Part shown: piece by piece, positions 1 to 6,061 of the stretch
Layout: every line of letters starts with the position of its first letter
How positions within the stretch are numbered: position 1 is the first letter of the stretch
NCBI GenBank assembly: GCA_947254465.1
Contig: CAMYEU010000059.1
Coordinates: forward strand, 1 to 8,798
Length of the DNA stretch: 8,798 bases
Direction of reading: 5' to 3'
From: an uncultured Gemella sp.
Lineage (GTDB): Bacteria; Bacillota; Bacilli; Staphylococcales; Gemellaceae
Position numbers and translations under genes: made by a program
Notes under the pieces: model-generated
The model's input: the letters and a program-made list of their open reading frames with translations, nothing else
Database searches by the model: none
Told to the model about the DNA's origin: nothing

Positions 1-1056
1 GATATTGACTATCTGGAAAACTTTGAGAAGGTGAATAATCTTGCTCATAGTATTACCGAAGGAATCGATGGAGAATATGGAGTTATTTCAAAACTAGCAG
101 AAATCAGATCTAATCTGGGAGAATTAACTAGATATAACTCAAACTTTGAAGAAAAGTATGAAGAAATTACAAATTTATACTATATCTTAGACGATTTGAA
201 ATATGAAGTATCTAGTTATACTGATGTTATCGAATATGATGAAGAAAAATTAGATAGATTAATCTATAGATTAGATAAGATAAAAACTTTAGAGAAAAAA
301 TATTCAAAACCATTAAATGAGCTAATAGTTTTCACAGAAACTATAAAAGAAGAATTAGATGAGCTGGAAAATTATGAAGAAAACTTCGAAAATTATCTAG
401 AAGAAAGTAAGAAAATTGAAGAAGAATTAACAGTTTTAGCTGAAGAATTAAGTTCAATAAGAAAAGATACAGCCTTAAAATTAGAAAAACTTATCCAAGA
501 TGAGTTGAAATTCTTATATATGGAAAAAAGTACAATCAAAGTTGACTTTAAAGAAAAAGAATTCTCATCAACAGGAAAAGACGATGTTAAAATTCTTATT
601 AGCGCAAACTTAGGAGAACCTTTAAAATCATTATCTAAAGTAGCCTCAGGTGGTGAACTTTCTAGGGTGATGTTAGCACTAAAAATAATCTTCTCAAGAA
701 GTATAGAGGCTACTTCAATTATCTTTGATGAAATCGATACTGGAGTAAGTGGAAGAGTGTCACAACGAATGGCTGAAAAGATGTATCAACTAGGAGTAGG
801 ATCACAAGTATTATGTATCTCGCATCTACCTCAAACAACAGCTTTGGCGGATACCAACTTACTAATTAGTAAAGAAATCATTGATAAGAGAACATTAACT
901 GTTATTAGAGAGTTGACTGAAGAACAAAAGATTGCAGAGGTAGCAAGAATGGTATCTGGAGATACTATGACAAAACTTTCAGAAGAGCACTCTATTGAAA
1001 TGTTAAGAAAAAAAAAAAAAATTAAAGAAGAGATAAAAGAAAAACTAAATAAGTAG
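1..1056 (+). CDS. recN: DNA repair protein RecN, C-terminal part (5' end outside window)
   Basis: RecN is an SMC-like ATPase that acts early in double-strand break repair. The frame is open from base 1 (DIDYLENFEK...), so the GTG at 31 is an internal valine and the gene begins upstream. The 351 codons present are about the last 60% of a protein usually near 550-575 residues. Numbering from base 1, residues up to about 160 are Glu/Lys/Leu-rich, as expected for the coiled-coil arm. The C-terminal ATPase lobe follows, with the ABC-type signature SGGELS at 216-221, Walker B IIFDEIDTG from 240 (D243, E244) and a switch histidine in CISHLPQT at H275. The N-terminal Walker A is outside the window. 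The stop is TAG, and a 33-nt gap without a convincing terminator leads to rsgA. The basic tail RKKKKIKEEIKEKLNK is encoded by a 14-A run. The family call is secure. Confidence 0.95.
   Translation, partial: DIDYLENFEKVNNLAHSITEGIDGEYGVISKLAEIRSNLGELTRYNSNFEEKYEEITNLYYILDDLKYEVSSYTDVIEYDEEKLDRLIYRLDKIKTLEKKYSKPLNELIVFTETIKEELDELENYEENFENYLEESKKIEEELTVLAEELSSIRKDTALKLEKLIQDELKFLYMEKSTIKVDFKEKEFSSTGKDDVKILISANLGEPLKSLSKVASGGELSRVMLALKIIFSRSIEATSIIFDEIDTGVSGRVSQRMAEKMYQLGVGSQVLCISHLPQTTALADTNLLISKEIIDKRTLTVIRELTEEQKIAEVARMVSGDTMTKLSEEHSIEMLRKKKKIKEEIKEKLNK
1008..1021 (+). repeat. 14-base poly-A tract inside the 3' end of recN
   Basis: An uninterrupted run of 14 A residues encodes part of Arg and four Lys codons near the recN C-terminus. 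Losing one A would give a stop after about four altered codons (LKKR-stop), and gaining one would give Asn then stop. Slippage at DNA or RNA level would therefore change only the last dozen or so residues, outside the ATPase core. Confidence 0.9.
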
Positions 1057-1078
1057 TTAGTAAAAATACCGTAAAGGT

Positions 1079-1086
1079 AAAGGAGG
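1079..1086 (+). promoter_or_regulatory. Shine-Dalgarno of rsgA with short spacing
   Basis: AAAGGAGG is an almost full anti-SD match, but only three bases (ACT) separate it from the ATG at 1090, shorter than the 6-9 nt used by most other genes here. The start is still supported by the protein, because MAKEGKILKALSGFYYV aligns with the usual RsgA N-terminus. A weaker AAAGG at 1073-1077 lies at a longer spacing. Confidence 0.7.
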
Positions 1087-1089
1087 ACT

Positions 1090-1971
1090 ATGGCTAAAGA
1101 AGGAAAAATTTTAAAAGCACTTAGTGGATTTTATTATGTAGACTGTTCTGGAGAGTTGATTACTTGTCGTGCACGAGGAAACTTCAGAAATGAAAACATC
1201 ACGCCGTTAGTAGGAGATGATGTAAAAATTCAATTAAGTGATAATAATACAGGATATGTTGTAGAAATATTAGAAAGAAAAAATGAATTACTACGACCTA
1301 AGGTAGCAAATATAGATTATAGTATTATCGTAGTATCTGTAAAAGATCCTGAGTTTTCTAGTAAATTACTGAATAAAACGATTTGTTTAAATGAAAATAG
1401 TAATGTAGATATTATTATTGTCTTTACAAAGCTTGATTTATTAAATGACGAAGATCTTAAGAAAATGAAAGAAATAATGAATTATTATTATGAAATAGGA
1501 TATCAAGTATTTACAAACTCTGATGAAGATATTGAAAAATTAAAACAAGTCATTTCAGAGAAGTATGTAGCTATTTCAGGACAATCTGGAGCAGGAAAGT
1601 CGACGTTTATTAATAAGCTTGCAGAACATTTAGATATTGAAACTGGAGAAATCTCTAAACATCTAGGACGAGGACGTCATACTACGAGACATACGGAATT
1701 TTATCAAATTGATGATTTCTATATCGCAGATACTCCAGGATTCTCTTCATTAGATATTACATTTATTGAAAAAGAAGATTTACAATATTTATTCAGAGAA
1801 TTTAATGATTATGATTGTAAGTTTAAACCTTGTAATCATATGGAAGAGATTCAATGTGGAGTTAAAGAAGCAGTAGAAAGTAAAAAAATACTAGAAAGTC
1901 GTTATGAAGACTATAAAGTATTATTTACAGAAAAACAAAATCAAAAGAGAAAATATATAAAGGAGAGATAA
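1090..1971 (+). CDS. rsgA: Ribosome small-subunit-dependent GTPase A (circularly permuted GTPase)
   Basis: RsgA (YjeQ/CpgA) binds the 30S subunit during late maturation and hydrolyses GTP to check or release assembly factors; it is cytoplasmic. The 293-residue protein has the full family layout. An N-terminal OB-fold covers about residues 1-70 (KALSGFYYV, LVGDDV). The GTPase motifs are in permuted order: G4 TKLD at 113-116, G1 GQSGAGKST at 164-172, G2 region GRGRHTTR at 193-200, and G3 DTPG at 214-217. A C-terminal zinc site has C243, C248, H250 and C256. Length is normal (B. subtilis CpgA is about 298). The 3' end contains the ribosome binding site of rpe, so the two are translationally linked. 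In Bacillus and relatives this gene usually follows prpC-prkC; here it follows recN. Nothing is missing or broken. Confidence 0.96.
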   Translation: MAKEGKILKALSGFYYVDCSGELITCRARGNFRNENITPLVGDDVKIQLSDNNTGYVVEILERKNELLRPKVANIDYSIIVVSVKDPEFSSKLLNKTICLNENSNVDIIIVFTKLDLLNDEDLKKMKEIMNYYYEIGYQVFTNSDEDIEKLKQVISEKYVAISGQSGAGKSTFINKLAEHLDIETGEISKHLGRGRHTTRHTEFYQIDDFYIADTPGFSSLDITFIEKEDLQYLFREFNDYDCKFKPCNHMEEIQCGVKEAVESKKILESRYEDYKVLFTEKQNQKRKYIKER

Positions 1972-1972
1972 G

Positions 1973-2617
1973 ATGAAGAAGATATTACCTTCAATTTTAT
2001 CAGCAGATTTTGCTAACTTAGAAAGAGATATTAAAGAATTAGAAAGTATCGGAATTGATATGTTTCACATCGATGTAATGGATGGAAACTTTGTTCCAAA
2101 TATTTCATTTGGATTTCCAATAATCGAATCGATTAGACCAAAAACAGATAAAGTTTTCGATTGTCATCTTATGATTGCTAATCCAGAAAACTATGTTGAA
2201 CAATTTTGTAAAGTAGGTTGTGATATGGTATCATTCCACATCGAAGCCACTAATCATGCAGATAGAGTTATTCAAATAATAAAAAATAATGGTAAAAAAG
2301 CTGGTATTGTATTAAACCCTCAAACACCAATCGAGAGTATTAAGTACCTATTACCAAAATTGGATTATGTTTTAATCATGACTGTTAATCCAGGATTCGG
2401 TGGACAAAAATTCATTACTGAGATGCTAGAAAAAATCGAAGAATTGGCAAAACTTAGAGAAGAAAAAAATTATAACTTCTTAATAGAAGTAGACGGTGGA
2501 ATAAATGTAGAAACGTCAAAAGCTTGTCGTGATAAAGGTGCAGACTTATTAGTTTGTGGTTCGTTCTTATTTGGAGCGAGTGACAAAGAAAAAACATTAG
2601 GTGAGTTGTTAAAATAA
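1973..2617 (+). CDS. rpe: Ribulose-phosphate 3-epimerase
   Basis: Rpe interconverts D-ribulose 5-phosphate and D-xylulose 5-phosphate in the non-oxidative pentose phosphate pathway, in the cytoplasm. The 214-residue protein is a full-length TIM barrel. Visible family motifs are the N-terminal KILPSILSADFANL (S9), IDVMDGNFVPN with metal ligands H32 and D34 plus M36, CHLMI with H65 and M67, MTVNPGFGGQKF at 136-147, and EVDGGIN with catalytic D174. The metal ligand set H32, D34, H65, D174 is complete. The start lies one base after the rsgA stop, with AAGGAG at 1960-1965 inside rsgA and 7-nt spacing. The stop TAA overlaps the thiN start by one base (TAATG). Close spacing implies co-transcription with rsgA and thiN, the standard Firmicute arrangement. 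Confidence 0.97.
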   Translation: MKKILPSILSADFANLERDIKELESIGIDMFHIDVMDGNFVPNISFGFPIIESIRPKTDKVFDCHLMIANPENYVEQFCKVGCDMVSFHIEATNHADRVIQIIKNNGKKAGIVLNPQTPIESIKYLLPKLDYVLIMTVNPGFGGQKFITEMLEKIEELAKLREEKNYNFLIEVDGGINVETSKACRDKGADLLVCGSFLFGASDKEKTLGELLK

Positions 2618-3249
2618 TGAATATGAAAAAAATAAACATAATGTTAGGAGGAGTATTCCCAAAGGAAATGCCAACAGCTAACTTATGGTGTGGAGTAGAT
2701 AAAGGCGCATTATACTTGATTAATAACGGTATTGATCCAATATTAAGTTGCGGAGATTTTGATTCGATAACTTTAGAACAGAGAAAAGAAGTTGAAGAGA
2801 AATCTAAGTACTTTAAAATAAAAAGTAGTGAAGATTTAACGGATGCTGAATTTGCGTTAGAACATGTCTTAGAACTATTTGAAAATGTTGAAGAAATAGA
2901 TATTTACGGTGCTACTGGAAGAAGACTCGATCATTTTTTTGGTAATATTCTATTATTAAATAATAACAAGTACAATAATATAAAAGTTAGAATTATTGAT
3001 GATAATAATATAATTACTTTAGGAAAAAAAGGTATAACTTTCTTTGAAAGTATAGAAGGATATAAATATTTCTCAATAGTTCCTATTTATGAAGATACTT
3101 TAATGACGATAAAAAATTCTAAATATGAAGTGGAAAATTTAGCTCTTACTTTAAATCGTCCCAATGCTACTAGTAATGAGTTTAAAAGTAAAGAGGAGAT
3201 AAAATTAGAAGTTAATAATAATGTAATAGTGATATATTCTAAAGATTAG
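2617..3249 (+). CDS. thiN: Thiamine pyrophosphokinase
   Basis: ThiN transfers pyrophosphate from ATP to thiamine to give thiamine diphosphate, the cofactor of transketolase and pyruvate dehydrogenase. The 210-residue protein shows the family motifs: GVDKG at 26-30, CGDFDS at 45-50, DLTDAEFAL from 73, GATGRRLDHFFGN at 98-110 and the C-terminal SNEF at 186-189. Length matches the family (about 210-215). Two starts are possible, ATG 2617 and ATG 2623. The first overlaps the rpe stop (TAATG), and AGGTGA at 2599-2604 lies 12 nt upstream, so translation is probably coupled to rpe; the second would remove only Met-Asn. Transketolase, which needs the ThiN product, handles the product of Rpe, giving the rpe-thiN pairing some metabolic sense (inference). 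The function call is secure; the exact start is not. Confidence 0.94.
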   Translation: MNMKKINIMLGGVFPKEMPTANLWCGVDKGALYLINNGIDPILSCGDFDSITLEQRKEVEEKSKYFKIKSSEDLTDAEFALEHVLELFENVEEIDIYGATGRRLDHFFGNILLLNNNKYNNIKVRIIDDNNIITLGKKGITFFESIEGYKYFSIVPIYEDTLMTIKNSKYEVENLALTLNRPNATSNEFKSKEEIKLEVNNNVIVIYSKD

Positions 3250-3260
3250 GAGTAATTTTT

Positions 3261-4109
3261 ATGATAGAAATAATTCAATTTATGTTGATAGCTGTTCTTG
3301 CAGGATTCTTAGGTTCTTTAGTAGGACTAGGTGGAGGAATTATTATCACACCTGCATTAACAATTTTATTTGGATTTGATATTAAATATGCCATTGGAGC
3401 GAGTATCGTCGCGGTAATCGCAACAAGTAGTGGTTCAGCAATAGCATTTGTAAAAGATCATGTTAGTAATATGCGAGTAGGTATGCTACTAGAAGTATTT
3501 ACTACAGCAGGGGGTGTTGTGGGAGCACTTATGGCTGGAGTATTTTCGTCTAAATTATTATATATCTTCTTCTCACTAATATTATTGAACTCTTTTTATG
3601 GAATGTTGAAAAAGACAGGATTAATAACTAAAGCGAAAAAAGAAGAAGAAATAGTCGAAAATGACAAATATGCTGAGAAATATAAACTTAATTCATCATA
3701 TTATGATAAAGCAATAGACAAAACAATTGACTACAATGTTACGAATGTACCGCAAGGTTCGTTAGTAATGTTTGGAGCTGGATTTGCCAGTGGATTACTT
3801 GGAATTGGTAGTGGAGCATTTAAAGTAGTTGCTTTAGATACTTATATGAAACTGCCGATAAAAGTAAGTACTGCAACGAGTAACTTTATGATGGGAGTTA
3901 CTGCAACAGCTAGTGCGTTAATATATTTTTTTAATGGAACTATTAATCCAGCAGTAGCAGCCCCAATAGCGATTGGAACGCTAATTGGATCAAGAACTGG
4001 AGCAAAAGTAATGCAAAGATTAGATGCAAAGTATATTCGTTATATTTTCCTTCCAATCTTATTATTTACTATCATCAATATGTTACTGAAAGGGCTGGGG
4101 GTACTTTAA
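3261..4109 (+). CDS. TauE/SafE-family (DUF81) membrane transporter, substrate unknown
   Basis: The 282-residue protein is strongly hydrophobic, with about eight predicted membrane segments, and fits the sulfite exporter TauE/SafE family. Members are linked to export or uptake of small anions such as sulfite or sulfoacetate, but most are unassigned. Two related halves are visible. The first begins with GFLGSLVGLGGGIIITPAL (15-33) and the second with GAGFASGLLGIGSGAFKVV (172-190); both carry the glycine-rich motif. A later GTLIGSRTGAKVMQRL (239-254) is also typical. A charged loop at about 122-160, rich in Lys, Glu and Tyr, lies between the halves. AGGAG at 3248-3252 overlaps the thiN stop and lies 8 nt before the ATG. 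The gap to thiN is 11 nt with no terminator, so it is probably the same transcript. The following DUF1634 gene is a frequent partner of this family. Family confident, substrate not determinable. Confidence 0.88.
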   Translation: MIEIIQFMLIAVLAGFLGSLVGLGGGIIITPALTILFGFDIKYAIGASIVAVIATSSGSAIAFVKDHVSNMRVGMLLEVFTTAGGVVGALMAGVFSSKLLYIFFSLILLNSFYGMLKKTGLITKAKKEEEIVENDKYAEKYKLNSSYYDKAIDKTIDYNVTNVPQGSLVMFGAGFASGLLGIGSGAFKVVALDTYMKLPIKVSTATSNFMMGVTATASALIYFFNGTINPAVAAPIAIGTLIGSRTGAKVMQRLDAKYIRYIFLPILLFTIINMLLKGLGVL

Positions 4110-4110
4110 T

Positions 4111-4464
4111 ATGAATGAAAAAAGAGATATAAATATTATAATTTCAAATATTATAAAAACTGGAGTTTTTGTAAGTTCATTCTTTATTATAACAGGAATA
4201 ATACTTAGCTTTATTCAAGGGGCAGATGGAGTATTAACGGTAGAGAGATATACTTTTAATGAAATGCTAAGAGGTTTAGTAACACTTAATTATTATTCAT
4301 ATTTAATGTTTGGTATATTTCTTTTAATACTAACACCTGTATTACGTATATTAGGTTTACTTTATGTATATATTGAAGAAAAAGACTACAATTTTATAAG
4401 AATTTGTATTTTAGTACTTGTGATTCTAATAGTTAGTTTATTATTGGGAGTAACACACAGCTAA
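4111..4464 (+). CDS. DUF1634-type small integral membrane protein
   Basis: This 117-residue protein has about three membrane segments, near residues 12-36, 60-88 and 94-114. A short extramembrane stretch (QGADGVLTVERYTFNEMLRGL, about 36-56) separates the first two. Size, topology and position directly after a TauE/SafE gene match the DUF1634 family, whose members are commonly encoded next to such transporters and have no established biochemical role. An accessory or stabilising subunit of the transporter is a reasonable inference. It starts one base after the stop of the transporter gene, so the two are almost certainly co-translated. The only SD-like sequence is a G-run, GGGGG at 4097-4101, weaker in form than the AGGAGG sites of neighbours, which fits dependence on upstream translation. 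It is the last gene before the 213-nt control region of the cyd operon. Confidence 0.72.
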   Translation: MNEKRDINIIISNIIKTGVFVSSFFIITGIILSFIQGADGVLTVERYTFNEMLRGLVTLNYYSYLMFGIFLLILTPVLRILGLLYVYIEEKDYNFIRICILVLVILIVSLLLGVTHS

Positions 4465-4511
4465 AATATAAAAAAAATTAAAAAATAAAATGTTCAACTA
4501 CGTGATAATAT

Positions 4512-4545
4512 ACAATTTATCGCTAATTGTGAACAAATTGTGAAC
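4512..4545 (+). promoter_or_regulatory. Candidate operator: tandem 11-bp TTGTGAAC repeats overlapping a dyad
   Basis: TAATTGTGAAC (4524-4534) is followed directly by AAATTGTGAAC (4535-4545), identical at 10 of 11 positions, in phase with one helical turn. The first copy also forms a dyad with upstream sequence: ACAATT (4512-4517), 7 nt, AATTGT (4525-4530). TTGTGAA is the half-site of the Rex consensus TTGTGAA-N4-TTCACAA, and TGTGA is the half-site of Crp/Fnr-type regulators. Both kinds control respiratory genes in Firmicutes, but neither full palindrome is present. It lies upstream of cydA, so redox or oxygen control is the natural inference; the regulator is unresolved. Confidence 0.5.
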
Positions 4546-4555
4546 GAAAAATGGT

Positions 4556-4590
4556 AAAATGTAGTAAAAGTACTACTTTTTATCATTTTT
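4556..4590 (+). terminator. Candidate weak intrinsic terminator (or second operator) between the two operons
   Basis: GTAGTA (4561-4566), loop AAAG, TACTAC (4571-4576) forms a perfect 6-bp stem. It is extended by AAAA (4556-4559) pairing with TTTT (4578-4581) across one T-T mismatch. T-rich sequence follows to about 4594. The stem contains only two G-C pairs, so termination would be weak. Its place after the DUF1634 gene and before the cyd promoter suits a terminator of the rsgA-to-DUF1634 unit. A protein-binding dyad is the alternative. Confidence 0.4.
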
Positions 4591-4593
4591 GTT

Positions 4594-4622
4594 TTGCCAT
4601 AATAAAAACTATGTTATACAAT
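4594..4622 (+). promoter_or_regulatory. Candidate sigma-A promoter of the cyd operon
   Basis: TTGCCA (4594-4599) as -35, a 17-nt spacer and TACAAT (4617-4622) as -10 are close to the vegetative consensus. An overlapping extended -10, TGT-TATACA (4612-4620), would use a 15-nt spacer. Transcription would start near 4629, leaving a leader of about 50 nt with no obvious structure before the SD of cydA. The TTGTGAAC repeats would then be centred around -94. A second possible extended -10, TGGTAAAAT at 4552-4560, lies right beside the repeats, so a further promoter there cannot be excluded. Confidence 0.5.
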
Positions 4623-4677
4623 AATAATATAATATTTACAATTAAATATAAATTAACACATATAAGGAGGTATATCT

Positions 4678-6060
4678 ATGTTGGATCCACTATTACTTGC
4701 AAGGATACAATTCGCAGCAACAACAGTGTTCCACTTCTTCTTTGTACCTATTACTATAGGTATGGTGTTCTTAATCGCAATTTTTGAAAGTATTTATGTT
4801 AAAACTGGCGATGAGCATTACAAAAGAATTACGAAGTTCTTTGGGCACTTATTCCTAATTAACTTCGCTGTTGGGGTTGTTACAGGTATTCTTCAAGAGT
4901 TCCAATTTGGTATGAACTGGTCTGAATATTCTTCATTCGTAGGAGATGTTTTTGGACCATCACTTGCGATAGAAGCATTACTTGCATTCTATCTTGAGTC
5001 AACATTTATCGGTATTTGGATTTTCTCTTGGGAGAAAATTAACAAGAAATTACATGCAATGTGTATTTGGTTAGTAGGTATAGGAACAGTTATGTCAGCA
5101 TTCTGGATTTTATCTGCTAACTCATTCATGCAACACCCTGTTGGTGTTAAATACGTTGAGAATAACGTAATTGGTAAAAAAGCGGAAATGATTGATTTCT
5201 TCGCAATTATTAAAAACCCATACTTATGGAACCAATTCCCTCACGTAATTACAATGGCAATAACAGTTGGGGCATTTACAATTGCAGGTATTGCATCTTG
5301 GAAAATCCTTCGTAAACACGAAGTTGAAGTTTTCAGAAAAGCTTTTAGAGTTTCAATTATTGCTGCTCTAATTGGTTCTACTGGATTATTTGTTACTGGG
5401 CACTCTCAAATGCAATATTTAGTAAGAGAATATCCTATGAAAGTTGCAGCAGCTGAGGCGTTATATGAAGATACTGGAAACTCAGCAGCATTCTCAGTGT
5501 TAGCAACAATTGATCAAAAACAACAAAAAGCAGAACACTATATTGAAGTTCCTGGTATGTTAAGCTTCTTAGCATATGATAAATTTGAAGGAAGCCTTAA
5601 AGGTATGAAATCTCTTCAAAAAGAAATGGACGAAAAATACTATCCAGTAGTTGGAAAACATATTGATTACACACCTCATGTGCCGACTATTTATTACTCA
5701 TTCAGAGTTATGTCAGCTTCTGTAGGTATCTTAATCTTAATGTCATTACTTGGAACTATATATTCATTCAAGAGAACTGAAACTAAGAAACGTTGGTTCT
5801 TACAACTTATGCCATGGACACTACTAGTAGCTGAAGTTGCAACTGCTTGTGGTTGGATTATGGCAGAGATGGGACGTCAACCATTCTTAATCTTTGGAGT
5901 AATGGCTACTGAATCAGGTGTTTCACCAAACTCTGGAGCATCAGTGTTATTCTCATTATTAGTTTTCTGTGTGTTATATACAGTATTAGGTATTATACAA
6001 TTTATCGCATTTAGATATACAATGAATAAAAAAGAAACAACTGTGAAGGAGGTAGCATAG
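4678..6060 (+). CDS. cydA: Cytochrome bd quinol oxidase subunit I
   Basis: CydA carries the three haems (b558, b595, d) of cytochrome bd, which oxidises menaquinol or ubiquinol and reduces O2 to water in the cytoplasmic membrane. The 460-residue protein has about nine membrane segments. Residues matching known ligands are H19 in ATTVFHF (high-spin haem), H189 in QFPHVITMA and M345 in YSFRVM (b558 pair), E99 and E107 in AIEALLAFYLEST (haem/proton path), and E397 with the GRQP signature at 399-402. The quinol-binding Q-loop around 245-330 has PMKVAAAE (K255, E260). It lacks the long insertion of E. coli CydA (about 522 residues), so this is the short-Q-loop type common in Firmicutes. AAGGAGG at 4664-4670 with 7-nt spacing fixes the start. 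The gene has its own promoter region and leads cydB and cydD. Confidence 0.97.
   Translation: MLDPLLLARIQFAATTVFHFFFVPITIGMVFLIAIFESIYVKTGDEHYKRITKFFGHLFLINFAVGVVTGILQEFQFGMNWSEYSSFVGDVFGPSLAIEALLAFYLESTFIGIWIFSWEKINKKLHAMCIWLVGIGTVMSAFWILSANSFMQHPVGVKYVENNVIGKKAEMIDFFAIIKNPYLWNQFPHVITMAITVGAFTIAGIASWKILRKHEVEVFRKAFRVSIIAALIGSTGLFVTGHSQMQYLVREYPMKVAAAEALYEDTGNSAAFSVLATIDQKQQKAEHYIEVPGMLSFLAYDKFEGSLKGMKSLQKEMDEKYYPVVGKHIDYTPHVPTIYYSFRVMSASVGILILMSLLGTIYSFKRTETKKRWFLQLMPWTLLVAEVATACGWIMAEMGRQPFLIFGVMATESGVSPNSGASVLFSLLVFCVLYTVLGIIQFIAFRYTMNKKETTVKEVA
6046..6052 (+). promoter_or_regulatory. Shine-Dalgarno of cydB inside the 3' end of cydA
   Basis: AAGGAGG lies in the last codons of cydA (encoding KEVA), 9 nt before the cydB ATG at 6062. 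This decides the cydB start and links translation of the two oxidase subunits. Confidence 0.85.
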
Positions 6061-6061
6061 T

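Noticed and set aside
31..33. GTG as the recN start codon
   Set aside because: The frame is open upstream to base 1 with RecN-like sequence, and a 341-residue protein would lack the Walker A half; the GTG is an internal valine.
1067..1079. TACC/GGTA inverted repeat between recN and rsgA as a terminator
   Set aside because: The stem is only 4 bp and no T-run follows.
2454..2639. Minus-strand open frame of 61 codons over the rpe 3' end
   Set aside because: Antisense shadow of rpe with low-complexity Phe/Leu/His content and no supporting signals.
4539..4554. CcpA cre-like site (TGTGAACG followed by A-rich sequence)
   Set aside because: The left half resembles cre, but the right half lacks the expected TTTC/CA positions, so the match is too weak to claim.
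4551..4787. Open frame of 78 codons starting in the cyd leader and running into cydA
   Set aside because: It overlaps the promoter, SD and start of cydA in another frame, has no SD of its own and resembles no known protein; it is a chance frame.
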